From Gemmatimonadota bacterium (GTDB lineage Bacteria > Latescibacterota > UBA2968 > UBA8231), in contig JAPOYQ010000162.1 in assembly GCA_026706505.1 (NCBI GenBank), positions 10,436-38,981 of the forward strand: DNA of 28,546 bases, given 5' to 3'. The position numbers and the translations under genes were made by a program. Positions within the stretch are counted from its first letter, which is position 1. Each line of letters opens with the position of its first letter. The notes under the pieces were generated by a model. The model was given only the letters and a program-made list of their open reading frames with translations, searched no databases and was not told the origin of the DNA. Below, piece by piece: positions 15,864 to 23,614 of this stretch.

Positions 15864-16790
15864 ATGAGATACTACGCCCTCGCGGCCTGCATCCTACTTT
15901 CGACCTTGACGCCCGCTAGTGCGATCAACCCCAACGCCGGCACCACGGGTTTCAACTTTCTCAAGATCGGCGTCGGCACCCGCGCGGCTGCACTCGGCGG
16001 GGCCTACGCGGCCGTGTCCGGCAACATCGAGGCTTCGGCTTGGAATCCCGCCGGACTTTTCGGTTTAAGCGAGCGCACGGCCGCGCTTGCCTACAACAGC
16101 TATTTCGTCGATTCCCAAGCCGGCTTCGCCTCCATCGCTGCCCCCAAGGGATCGCGCGTACACGCCCTAAGCGTCCACTACGTATCCTACGGCGACTTGT
16201 GGCGTACCGATGGAGAAGGGCGCGATTTGGGGACCTTCTCGGCAACCGACCTCGCCGCTTATCTGTCCATCGCCCAACAGCTCGGGCCAGACTGGCTAGC
16301 CGTCGGTGCCAATCTAAAAGCCGTCTATTCAAACATCGCCGAGTTTTCTTCAGACGCTTATCTTGCCGATCTGGGCCTCCTCATCCGCGCCCCTATCGAG
16401 GGCACCACTCTCGGTGCGGCAATCGCCAATCTCGGTTTTGTCCGCTCGGGCTACACCGAGGGCTTCAAGGACTCGCTGCCGGTACACATCCGCCTAGGGA
16501 TGGCCCATCACCTCGCGCACATGCCCGTGCCCGTGCTCTTGGTGGCCGATTTCAACTTGCCCAACGACAACGACTCTTATCTAGCCTTCGGCCTTGAGGT
16601 CCAGCTCGCCTCAGGCCTCTACATCCGGCCCGGTTACACTACTCAACAAACCGGCAGCCAAGACGAGGAGCCGCTGGGCCTGAGCGCCGGAGCCGGACTG
16701 GTCATGAACCGCTACGCAATCGATTACGCCTACTCGTCCTCTCCCGACTTAGGCCAAATCCATCGGGCATCGATCATCGGCACCTTTTAA
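15864..16790 (+). CDS. PorV/UPF0164-like outer-membrane beta-barrel protein
   Basis: The 308-residue protein has a signal peptide (core ALAACILLSTLTPASA) and then the family opening FLKIGVGTRAAALGGAYAAV (about 33-52), continuing to EASAWNPAGL. This marks PorV/PorQ and the UPF0164 family of FadL-like barrels. PorV is the outer-membrane shuttle of the type IX secretion system, which takes cargo bearing C-terminal sorting domains and passes it to surface attachment; related members without that role exist. The rest alternates beta strands, ending in an aromatic-hydrophobic strand (IIGTF). ATG 15864 has GGAGA six bases upstream; an earlier ATG at 15738 lies inside gatA. The lamin-tail genes with FlgD-like tails lie about 1.1 kb downstream and are possible cargo. 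Confidence 0.87.
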   Translation: MRYYALAACILLSTLTPASAINPNAGTTGFNFLKIGVGTRAAALGGAYAAVSGNIEASAWNPAGLFGLSERTAALAYNSYFVDSQAGFASIAAPKGSRVHALSVHYVSYGDLWRTDGEGRDLGTFSATDLAAYLSIAQQLGPDWLAVGANLKAVYSNIAEFSSDAYLADLGLLIRAPIEGTTLGAAIANLGFVRSGYTEGFKDSLPVHIRLGMAHHLAHMPVPVLLVADFNLPNDNDSYLAFGLEVQLASGLYIRPGYTTQQTGSQDEEPLGLSAGAGLVMNRYAIDYAYSSSPDLGQIHRASIIGTF

Positions 16791-16798
16791 AACGCGCT

Positions 16799-17713
16799 AT
16801 GCCCGGCCTCAGCTCGGAGCAACTCGCATTCTTCCACGCCGAGGGCTACGTCCACGTGCCCGACGCCTTGGCTCCCGAAGACCTAGATCCAGTCCAAGCG
16901 GAACTGGAGGAGATTGTCGATCAAGCGGCTCAACGCCTGTTGGCCGCTGGCAAAATAGAACGCGACTATGCGGAGCTACCTTTTGCAAAGCGCCTGATTC
17001 CCCTCGCCAAAGCCGACGCCAGTGCCACGGCTGGCATTAACTTCCCCGCCAATCTGGGGCCCAATATCTTCGCCTTTTTGCACAACCCACGGCTGCTCGA
17101 TCTGATCGAATCCCTGGTCGGCCCGGAAATCTACGCCAACTCCTGCCAGCACATCCGCGCCAAAGTCCCGGCCAGCGACGAGTACGCCGGCAACTTCTCG
17201 CAAAACGAATGGGCGCGCTCCACCGCTTGGCACCAAGACCTCGGCGTGTTGTTGCCCGAAGCCGACGACACGCTCGTCGTCACCACCTGGATTCCCCTAG
17301 TTGATGCCGACGAAGAAAACGGCACCCTGATGATCTATCCCCGCTGCCACCAAGAGCCGCTGCGCCGACACGTGCGCCCGCCCGCCGACCAAGGCGGCAG
17401 CTTCACCGTCGCTCCCGAAGAGTTGCCGTCCTGGGCTCCGGTCACCATCCCCGTCCAACGCGGTGGCCTAATCGCCATTCACTGCCGCACCCCGCACGGC
17501 AGCCAACCTAACCGCTCCGACGCGGTACGCTGGAGCATGGACCTGCGCTGGAACGACGCCCGCAAGCCCAATGGCCGTCCTCACCTACCCGGCCTCCTCG
17601 TCCGCAGCCAAGAGCATCCCGAACTGGTGGTCCACGACCGCCAAGAGTGGCTGACAGCCTGGAAATTCGCCCGCGTCTCCAGCCGCGGTGCTCGCACCTA
17701 TCGCTGGATCTGA
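16799..17713 (+). CDS. Phytanoyl-CoA dioxygenase-family Fe(II)/2-oxoglutarate oxygenase
   Basis: This is a 304-residue cytoplasmic hydroxylase of the PhyH family. The iron-binding triad is visible as His145-x-Asp147 (TAWHQDLGV) and His233 (CRTPHGSQPNRS), with Arg244 in the position that binds the 2-oxoglutarate carboxylate. ENGTLMIYPRCHQ (173-185) is the usual segment before the second half of the double-stranded beta-helix. Family members hydroxylate very diverse small molecules, so the substrate cannot be named. The gene starts eight bases after the PorV-like gene without a Shine-Dalgarno and may be read through from it. Such oxygenases are abundant in Poribacteria and Latescibacterota. Confidence 0.9.
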   Translation: MPGLSSEQLAFFHAEGYVHVPDALAPEDLDPVQAELEEIVDQAAQRLLAAGKIERDYAELPFAKRLIPLAKADASATAGINFPANLGPNIFAFLHNPRLLDLIESLVGPEIYANSCQHIRAKVPASDEYAGNFSQNEWARSTAWHQDLGVLLPEADDTLVVTTWIPLVDADEENGTLMIYPRCHQEPLRRHVRPPADQGGSFTVAPEELPSWAPVTIPVQRGGLIAIHCRTPHGSQPNRSDAVRWSMDLRWNDARKPNGRPHLPGLLVRSQEHPELVVHDRQEWLTAWKFARVSSRGARTYRWI

Positions 17714-17741
17714 GGAGTATTTCCAGCCCGCCGTGATTGGG

Positions 17742-17756
17742 GGAGCGGACCGCTCC
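17742..17756. terminator. Short hairpin after the dioxygenase gene, weak terminator candidate
   Basis: A perfect six-base stem GGAGCG/CGCTCC with a three-base loop lies 29 bases past the stop at 17713. No T-run follows, so Rho-independent termination is doubtful. The shape resembles small REP-type palindromes. Confidence 0.3.
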
Positions 17757-17819
17757 GCTAGTCATCCCTGGGTGATGGAAGGAGCGTTACCCGCAGTCTG
17801 CGCCGCTGTGTCCCAAATG

Positions 17820-17852
17820 GGCCATTGTCGTCGAGTGCAAAGATCAATGGCC
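17820..17852. repeat. Inverted repeat upstream of the first lamin-tail gene
   Basis: GGCCATTG (17820-17827) and CAATGGCC (17845-17852) are perfect inverted repeats of eight bases around a 17-base centre, 75 bases before the start of the lamin-tail gene at 17928. This could be a hairpin in the leader or an operator. No clear -35/-10 pair could be assigned nearby. The rest of the 214-base gap holds nothing else I recognise. Confidence 0.4.
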
Positions 17853-17927
17853 AGCACATAACTATCTGTTCCTAAATAAATAACAGTTTAGTCAACGTCT
17901 TGGCCCGCTCTTTGCATTAGCAGGGCC

Positions 17928-20405
17928 ATGGCCCGTCTCTTGTCCTTTGTCCTCCTGCTTGGGTTCGCGCCCCTCGCCGAAGCCACGATTGTCATCAGCG
18001 AAGTACTCGCCGACCCGCCTACGGGTGCCGCTGGCGACGCCAACCAAGATGGCCAGCGCAACACCTATGAAGACGAGTTCATCGAACTCTACAACGCCGG
18101 TTCAGCATCCGTCGATATAAGCGGCTGGCGGCTGGGCGATAGCTCGTCATCGGACAACTTCTTCCAATTCCCAGCCAATACCATCATTGAACCCAACTCC
18201 TACGTCGTCCTCTTCGGCGGCGGCAATCCAACGGGATTCTCCGTCCCCGTCTATACTGACGACGGACGCATCGGCAACGGACTGACCAACTCCGGCGAGG
18301 AGATTCGCCTGATCAACGACACGGGTGCGGAGATCGCGGTCGTTTCGCACAGCACTTGGCCCAACGACCAGTCCCTCGTCCGCCATCCATCCAACGGCGG
18401 TGCGTTTGTTCCACACAAAACCGCCTCGCCGACTGGAGTACCCTTTTCTCCCGGACGCACCACAGATGCCGAACCGGAAACGCCCGAACCCGAAACACCC
18501 GAACCCGAAACGCCTGAAACACCCGAAACACCCGAACCCGAAACACCCGAACCCGAAACACCCGAACCCGAAACACCGCCCGAACCTACACCCGCCTACC
18601 CCCTCTTCATCAGCGAAGTGCTCGCCGACCCGCCTACGGGCCTTGCTGGCGATACCAACCAAGACGGTCGGCGCGACACGTATGAAGACGAATTCATCGA
18701 ACTCTACAACGCCGGCTCGGACCCCATTTCCTTGGCCAACTGGAAGTTGGGCGACAGCAGGCCTCCGAAGGAACACTTCCAATTCCCCGCCGACGCCGTC
18801 ATTGAACCCGGCTCGTACGTCGTCCTCTTCGGCGGCGGCAACCCGTCGGGATTTACCGTGCCCGTCTATACCGACGACGGAAAAATCGGCAATGGCCTGA
18901 CCGGCAAGGGCGAGGTGGTTCGCCTGATCGACAAAAACGGCCATGAGATCGACAGCGTCGCGCATACCCCTTGGCCCAGCAAACAGTCCCTCGTCCGCCA
19001 TCCGCCCGACGGCGACACATGGGTTCCACACAAGACCGCCTCAACGGTCAAAGCCCTCTTCTCGCCCGGCCACACCCACATCATCCCTAAACCCTCCTAC
19101 CCCCTCTTCATCAGCGAAGTACTCGCTGACCCGTCTTCCGGCCTTGCCGGCGACGCCAATCGAGACGGCCAGCGCGACGGGTATGAGGATGATTTCATCG
19201 AACTGTACAACGCCGGGTCGGAACCTATCTCCTTGGCCGGCTGGCGGCTGGGCGACAGCACAGCACTGAAGAATTTCTTCCAATTCCCAGCCGACGCGGT
19301 CATCGCCCCGCACTCGTACATCGTCCTCTTCGGCGGCGGCAACCCATCGGGATTCACCGTGCCTGTCTATATCGACGACGGAAAAATCGGCAACGGACTG
19401 ACCAGCAGCGGCGAGGATATTCACTTGATCGACAAAAACGGCCACGAGATCGATGCCGTCTTGCACGACGAGTGGCCCAAAGATCAGTCTATCGTCCGCA
19501 CCCCATCGGACGGCGGAGCCTTTGTCCCACACAAAACTGCCTCGCCGATTGAAGCCTCCTTCTCACCCGGACACGCTCCGGAAACGCGACCCATTTTGAC
19601 CTATCCCCTCTTCATCAGCGAAGTGCTCGCCGACCCGCCTGAGGGACCGGCTGGCGATGCCAATCGCGACGGTCAGCGCGATCCGTATGAAGACGAATTC
19701 ATCGAACTCTACAACGCCGGTCCCGTGCCCGTTTCCCTAGCCGGTTGGCGCTTGGGCGACGCGGGTTCACTAAGCGATTACTTCCGCTTCCCACGCAACG
19801 CCGTCATTGAACCCAACTCCTACGTCGTCCTCTTCGGCGGCGGCAACCCAGCGGGGTTCACCGTTCCCGTCTATACTGACGACGGAACCATCGGCGATGG
19901 GCTGACCAACTCCGGCGAGTCTATCCACCTAATTGACAATCATGGCCATGAGGTCTCGTTCCTCTTCCAATCTACTTGGCCCTACGCTCAATCCCTCGTC
20001 CTCATTTCACCGGATAGCACCGCGTTTGTTCCGCACCAAACCGCCTCGCTGACCCAAGCCTCCTTCTCTCCTGGACGCGCCATAGACGCGCCCTCTGCAT
20101 CCGCAGCCAAAATCTCTGCAATGGCCTCAGCAACCTCGCTCCGCGTGTGGCCCAACCCCTTCAACGCAACTGCTCACTTCGACTTCTACCTCCGCCAAGC
20201 CGCCGTCGTCCACGTAGCCATCTACAACATCCAAGGCCAACTTGTGCGCACGCTGGTGGATGCGCCGCTGCACGCGGGTCTGCACCAGACGCGATGGGAT
20301 GGCCGCGACGAACGGGGCTATTGGGCGGCGACCGGTCTGTACTTCGCTCGTTTCCACATCGCGCATAGCCCCCCGCACTACGCCAAGCTCCTCCTCCTCC
20401 GCTGA
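17928..20405 (+). CDS. Secreted four-domain lamin-tail protein with FlgD-like sorting tail
   Basis: This 825-residue surface-type protein has a signal peptide (1-19, LLSFVLLLGFAPLAEA) and four lamin-tail (LTD) domains starting near residues 21, 226, 393 and 561. Each opens with ISEVLADP, continues with GD-x-NxDGxR and EDEFIELYNAG or the near match EDDFIELYNAG, then GW.LGD, SYVVLFGGGNP or SYIVLFGGGNP, and ends with VPHKTAS/VPHQTAS. A Pro-Glu-Thr linker (about 182-220) separates the first two domains. The last ~90 residues are a FlgD Ig-like/type A sorting domain: LRVWPNPFNA, VAIYNIQGQLVRTLVD, WDGRDERG and the terminal KLLLLR. LTDs bind other proteins or DNA in some systems, but their role in bacterial surface proteins is unproven; adhesion or surface-layer function is an inference. 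The ATG has only a weak GCAGGG ribosome site. A close paralogue follows at 20606. Confidence 0.88.
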   Translation: MARLLSFVLLLGFAPLAEATIVISEVLADPPTGAAGDANQDGQRNTYEDEFIELYNAGSASVDISGWRLGDSSSSDNFFQFPANTIIEPNSYVVLFGGGNPTGFSVPVYTDDGRIGNGLTNSGEEIRLINDTGAEIAVVSHSTWPNDQSLVRHPSNGGAFVPHKTASPTGVPFSPGRTTDAEPETPEPETPEPETPETPETPEPETPEPETPEPETPPEPTPAYPLFISEVLADPPTGLAGDTNQDGRRDTYEDEFIELYNAGSDPISLANWKLGDSRPPKEHFQFPADAVIEPGSYVVLFGGGNPSGFTVPVYTDDGKIGNGLTGKGEVVRLIDKNGHEIDSVAHTPWPSKQSLVRHPPDGDTWVPHKTASTVKALFSPGHTHIIPKPSYPLFISEVLADPSSGLAGDANRDGQRDGYEDDFIELYNAGSEPISLAGWRLGDSTALKNFFQFPADAVIAPHSYIVLFGGGNPSGFTVPVYIDDGKIGNGLTSSGEDIHLIDKNGHEIDAVLHDEWPKDQSIVRTPSDGGAFVPHKTASPIEASFSPGHAPETRPILTYPLFISEVLADPPEGPAGDANRDGQRDPYEDEFIELYNAGPVPVSLAGWRLGDAGSLSDYFRFPRNAVIEPNSYVVLFGGGNPAGFTVPVYTDDGTIGDGLTNSGESIHLIDNHGHEVSFLFQSTWPYAQSLVLISPDSTAFVPHQTASLTQASFSPGRAIDAPSASAAKISAMASATSLRVWPNPFNATAHFDFYLRQAAVVHVAIYNIQGQLVRTLVDAPLHAGLHQTRWDGRDERGYWAATGLYFARFHIAHSPPHYAKLLLLR
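17988..20080 (+). repeat. Four lamin-tail repeat units
   Basis: Units begin at about 17988, 18603, 19104 and 19608. The last three are spaced 501 and 504 bases; the first is longer because of the Pro-Glu-Thr linker. The DNA is nearly identical at the block coding for EFIELYNAG and at the block coding for VVLFGGGNP, which suggests recent duplication or continuing exchange between units and with the neighbouring gene. Confidence 0.85.
18471..18587 (+). repeat. Pro-Glu-Thr minisatellite linker
   Basis: Tandem 12- and 15-base units encode PETP and PEPET. The stretch separates lamin-tail domains 1 and 2 as a stiff, probably extended spacer. A much shorter relic, EEPETPSMPS, occurs before the last domain of the paralogue (about 22182-22210), so the linker has grown or shrunk since the duplication. 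Confidence 0.85.
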
Positions 20406-20459
20406 GACTCCATCCCACGCAGGTTGTGCATTAGCCACCTCGGTTACATATTGATAAGA

Positions 20460-20484
20460 CGTACTCATCGGTGAGTACGCTTTT
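20460..20484 (+). terminator. Rho-independent terminator of the first lamin-tail gene
   Basis: A perfect eight-base stem CGTACTCA/TGAGTACG with loop TCGG is followed by CTTTT, 55 bases after the stop at 20405. The T-run is short. The remaining gap to 20605 holds two similar CGGTTTTAA stretches (about 20512 and 20572) but no recognisable gene. Confidence 0.55.
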
Positions 20485-20605
20485 AGCAAGGCTTGACCGA
20501 CCAGCGGTTTTAAAAACTCTTCTATAGGTCACTTGATGGGTACATCCTTTCTAATCATTCCTAGCACAGAACGGTTTTAAGAGCCTGCCTAATCCGGCAA
20601 AGGTC

Positions 20606-23011
20606 ATGTTCTGCCTCTGCTACAGGCACCTCGCTCTGCTGATGCTGCTCTCGCTCCCATCCCTCGCCGCAGCCAACGTCATCATCAGCGAGGTGCTCGC
20701 CGACCCGCCTGAAGGATCGGCTGGCGACGCCAACCGCGACGGTCAGCGCGACCCGCATGAAGATGAGTTCATCGAACTCTACAACACCGGCTCACGTCGC
20801 GTCTCCCTAGCCGGTTGGCGCTTGGGCGACTCGGGGGCCCTAAGCGACTACTTCCGCTTCCCAGCCAAGGCCATCATTGAACCCGGCTCCTATGTCGTCC
20901 TCTTCGGTGGCGGCAATCCGGCTGAGTCCACCATCCCCGTCTATACCGATAATGGAACCATCGGCGATGGACTGACCGACAGCGGTGAGGCCATTCATCT
21001 GATCAATAAACGTGGCCATGAGGTCGCGTTCTTCTCCCATACCCCTTGGCCCGACAACCAATCCCTCACCCGCATTTCACCGGACAGCAGCGCATTTGTC
21101 CCGCACAAAACCATCTCGCCGACTGAGGAGTTATTTTCGCCTGGACATGCCCCAGGAACTCGGCCCCCCTTGGTCTACCCCCTCATCATCAGCGAAGTAC
21201 TCGCCGACCCGCCCGAGGGGCTAGCCGGCGACGCCAACCGCGACGGTCAGCGCGATCCGTATGAAGACGAATTCATCGAACTCTACAACGCCGGTCCCGT
21301 TCCTATCTCCCTAGCCGGCTGGCGCTTGGGCGGTACGGAGTCCCTGAGCGATTACTTCCGCTTCCCGTCCGACGCCGTCATTGGCCCCGGCTTGTACGTC
21401 GTCCTCTTCGGCGGCGGCAATCCGGCGGAGCTCACCATCCCCGTCTATACCGATGATGGAGCTATCGGCGATGGACTAACCGACAGCGGTGAGGCCATTC
21501 ACCTGATCGACGATCATGGCCATGAGATCTCGTTTCTCTCCGAGTCCACTTGGCCCGACAACCAATCCCTCGTCCGCACTTCACCGGACAGCAGCGCGTT
21601 CGTCCCGCACAAAACCGCCTCGCCGACTGGGGCACCTTTTTCACCTGGACATGCCCCAGGAACGCAGCCCCCCTTGATTTCCTCCCTCTTCATTAGCGAA
21701 GTGCTAGCCGATCCGCCTTTGGGACTAGCCGGCGATGCCAATCGCGATGGTCGGCGCGATCCGTATGAAGATCAATTCATCGAACTCTACAACGCCGGCC
21801 CCGCGCCCATCTCCCTAGCCGATTGGCGCTTGGGCGACGAGGGGCCTCGAATTAGCTTCTTCCGCTTCCCATCCGACGCCGCCATTGAATCCGGCTCGTA
21901 CGTCGTCCTCTTCGGCGGCGGCAATCCAACGGGATTCTCCATCCCCGTCTATACCGACGATGGAACTATTGGCAATGGACTGCCCAACACCGGTGAAGCC
22001 ATCTACTTAATCGACGATCATGGCCATGAAGTCTCGTTCCTCTCCCACGCCACTTGGCCTGAAGACCAATCCCTCGTCCGCATTTCACCGGATAGCAGCG
22101 CGTTCTTCCCACACAAAACTGTCTCGGAAACCGAGGCCCCCTTTTCGCCCGGCTATGCCCCAGACCTGCCTCCTGAGTCAGAAGAGCCGGAAACGCCGTC
22201 TATGCCTAGCTACCCTCTCTTCATCAGCGAGGTGCTCGCCGACCCGCCTGAAGGATTAATCGGCGATGCCAATCGCGACGGTCGGCGCGATCCCTATGAA
22301 GACGAATTCATCGAACTCTACAACGCCGGAGCAGACACTATCTCCTTAGCTAGCTGGCAGTTGGGCGACGCTGCGTCCCTGATCGATTATTTCCGCTTCC
22401 CTCCCGGTGCCTTCATTGCTCCCGGCTCGTATGTCGTCCTCTTCGGCGGCGGTAACCCATCGGAGTTCACCGTTCCCGTCTACACCGACGACGGAACAAT
22501 CGGCGATGGACTAACCGACAGCGGCGAATCCATCTACCTAATCGATAAAACCGGCTATAGGGTCGCCAGCGTTTCCCACTCCACTTGGCCCGACGACCAG
22601 TCTATCGTCCGCACCTCAGCAGATAGCGCGTTTGTCCCGCACAAAACGGCCTCGTTGACCGAGACCCCCTTTTCACCCGGACGCGCCATAGAAATCCTAC
22701 CCGGACCAGCGTCCGCAGTACCTAAAATGGTATCTGCAACATCGCTCCAAGTGTGGCCCAACCCCTTCAACGCAACTACCCACCTCCGCTTCTTTCTCAA
22801 TCATCCCACCTCCGTCCACGTGGCTATCTACAACGTCCAAGGCCAACGCGTGCGCACCCTAGTGGATACGCCGCTCGACGCCGGTGTACACCAGATGCGA
22901 TGGGATGGCCGAGACGAACGCGGCCATTTGGTGGCTACCGGTCCGTACTTCGTCCGTTTCCGCATCGCACATAGCCCCCCACACTACGCCAAGCTCGTCC
23001 TTATCCGCTAA
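20606..23011 (+). CDS. Secreted four-domain lamin-tail protein with FlgD-like sorting tail (paralogue)
   Basis: This 801-residue paralogue of the gene at 17928 has the same plan: signal peptide (about 1-23, LALLMLLSLPSLAAA), four lamin-tail domains starting near residues 25, 193, 361 and 538, and a FlgD-like/type A sorting tail (LQVWPNPFNA, VAIYNVQGQRVRTLVD, WDGRDERG, ending KLVLIR). Each domain again contains the GDANRDGxRDPxED loop, which has the spacing of calcium-binding DxNxDG loops. It lacks the long Pro-Glu-Thr linker except for a short relic before the last domain. The start ATG 20606 has AAAGG about six bases upstream. It has its own terminator at both ends and is probably transcribed as a single gene. 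Surface display by a type IX-like route is inferred from the tail and the PorV-like neighbour. Confidence 0.88.
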   Translation: MFCLCYRHLALLMLLSLPSLAAANVIISEVLADPPEGSAGDANRDGQRDPHEDEFIELYNTGSRRVSLAGWRLGDSGALSDYFRFPAKAIIEPGSYVVLFGGGNPAESTIPVYTDNGTIGDGLTDSGEAIHLINKRGHEVAFFSHTPWPDNQSLTRISPDSSAFVPHKTISPTEELFSPGHAPGTRPPLVYPLIISEVLADPPEGLAGDANRDGQRDPYEDEFIELYNAGPVPISLAGWRLGGTESLSDYFRFPSDAVIGPGLYVVLFGGGNPAELTIPVYTDDGAIGDGLTDSGEAIHLIDDHGHEISFLSESTWPDNQSLVRTSPDSSAFVPHKTASPTGAPFSPGHAPGTQPPLISSLFISEVLADPPLGLAGDANRDGRRDPYEDQFIELYNAGPAPISLADWRLGDEGPRISFFRFPSDAAIESGSYVVLFGGGNPTGFSIPVYTDDGTIGNGLPNTGEAIYLIDDHGHEVSFLSHATWPEDQSLVRISPDSSAFFPHKTVSETEAPFSPGYAPDLPPESEEPETPSMPSYPLFISEVLADPPEGLIGDANRDGRRDPYEDEFIELYNAGADTISLASWQLGDAASLIDYFRFPPGAFIAPGSYVVLFGGGNPSEFTVPVYTDDGTIGDGLTDSGESIYLIDKTGYRVASVSHSTWPDDQSIVRTSADSAFVPHKTASLTETPFSPGRAIEILPGPASAVPKMVSATSLQVWPNPFNATTHLRFFLNHPTSVHVAIYNVQGQRVRTLVDTPLDAGVHQMRWDGRDERGHLVATGPYFVRFRIAHSPPHYAKLVLIR
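20678..22690 (+). repeat. Four lamin-tail repeat units (paralogue)
   Basis: Units begin at about 20678, 21182, 21686 and 22217, spaced 504, 504 and 531 bases. Long stretches agree with units of the neighbouring gene; unit 4 of that gene (from 19608) looks closer to these units than to its own first unit, which points to exchange between the two genes. Confidence 0.85.
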
Positions 23012-23018
23012 AACAAAA

Positions 23019-23046
23019 GCCCCACCTCCCAAGGGAGATGGGGCTT
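23019..23046. terminator. Bidirectional terminator between the lamin-tail gene and sodN
   Basis: GCCCCACCTCCC and GGGAGATGGGGC form a 12-base stem with one mismatch and a two-base loop, eight bases after the plus-strand stop and 25 bases after the minus-strand sodN stop. Read on the minus strand it is followed by CTTTTGTTTT, a good T-tract; on the plus strand the tract is only TT. It therefore serves sodN best and probably both convergent genes. Confidence 0.75.
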
Positions 23047-23070
23047 CCACTAGCGAGACTTGGGAATGCG

Positions 23071-23529
23071 TTAGTTTTGATAGGCGCTCTTAAACTCATG
23101 CAATAAGACCCGCATTTTCTCCACCTGTTCCACGTCCACCGTCTGCTTGCACTTCATGGCCCCCCGGAGCATCTTGTGCAAAAGCACCAGCTTTTCGGTA
23201 TATGCGGCCATTGCTTCGTCTCCTTCTTCCACCTCCTTGAGCCGCTGCGTCATAAAATACTGGGTGACGACGTGCTGGATTCTGTTGGCGTGCTCTTCCT
23301 TATTCGCCACCCACCGCGCTAGCTGATTCGCACTTTGGGCGTCGCTTTGGCCCGCGAGCGCAGCGATTTGCTTCATGGCCTTCTCTATGGTCGTCAGATC
23401 TTCCTCTATCGCGGCAAAACGCGCCTCGTCTCCATAAATACCGCAGGGGATTTCACAGTGCGCCAACAGCGGTGCAGTTGTAGCCAAAAGACAACAGGCG
23501 ATCAGGATCATCAATTTTCCGTTCTTCAC
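23071..23529 (-). CDS. sodN: Exported nickel superoxide dismutase
   Basis: NiSOD converts superoxide to oxygen and hydrogen peroxide using nickel held by a nine-residue N-terminal hook, HCDLPCGVY in the best-known enzyme. Here HCEIPCGIY lies directly after a 23-residue signal peptide (core LMILIACCLLATTAPLLA), so cleavage after Ala23 would expose His1; nickel ligands His1, Cys2 and Cys6 and also Tyr9 are all kept. The mature chain of about 129 helical residues is near the usual ~117. By eye, Arg39 of the known enzyme is kept (ARWVANKEEHA) but the site matching Arg47 is His. The start is GTG 23529: a perfect AAGGAGG sits five bases upstream. It has its own promoter and terminator. It would act in the periplasm or outside the cell. 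Confidence 0.88.
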   Translation of the reverse strand: MKNGKLMILIACCLLATTAPLLAHCEIPCGIYGDEARFAAIEEDLTTIEKAMKQIAALAGQSDAQSANQLARWVANKEEHANRIQHVVTQYFMTQRLKEVEEGDEAMAAYTEKLVLLHKMLRGAMKCKQTVDVEQVEKMRVLLHEFKSAYQN

Positions 23530-23534
23530 AAGGA

Positions 23535-23541
23535 CCTCCTT
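23535..23541 (-). promoter_or_regulatory. Strong ribosome binding site fixing the GTG start of sodN
   Basis: AAGGAGG on the minus strand lies five bases before GTG 23529. An ATG six codons further in would be too far from it and would shorten the signal peptide. A longer reading from 23667 would lack a ribosome site and bury the signal. Confidence 0.8.
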
Positions 23542-23571
23542 AGCAAAATAGTTTGTGGATATGGGCAAGGC

Positions 23572-23600
23572 ATTATAGGGCGATTTCGTCGGCAGGGCAA
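23572..23600 (-). promoter_or_regulatory. Sigma-70 promoter of sodN
   Basis: On the minus strand TTGCCC (23595-23600), a 17-base spacer and a perfect TATAAT (23572-23577) sit in the 85-base gap before sodN. The predicted start near 23565 gives a leader of about 36 bases containing the strong ribosome site. No inverted repeat typical of a Fur- or Nur-type operator is evident. Confidence 0.6.
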
Positions 23601-23614
23601 TTTTGCGACCGGCC

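Noticed and set aside
18147..19031. A 294-codon minus-strand frame rich in Gly, Phe and Cys
   Set aside because: It is the antisense of the lamin-tail repeats and the Pro-Glu-Thr linker; the FGCFGFG pattern simply mirrors that linker.
17988..22690. Regular ~504-base periodicity considered as a CRISPR array or mobile repeat
   Set aside because: The repeats are in-frame protein domains with no spacer structure, and the period is far too long for CRISPR.
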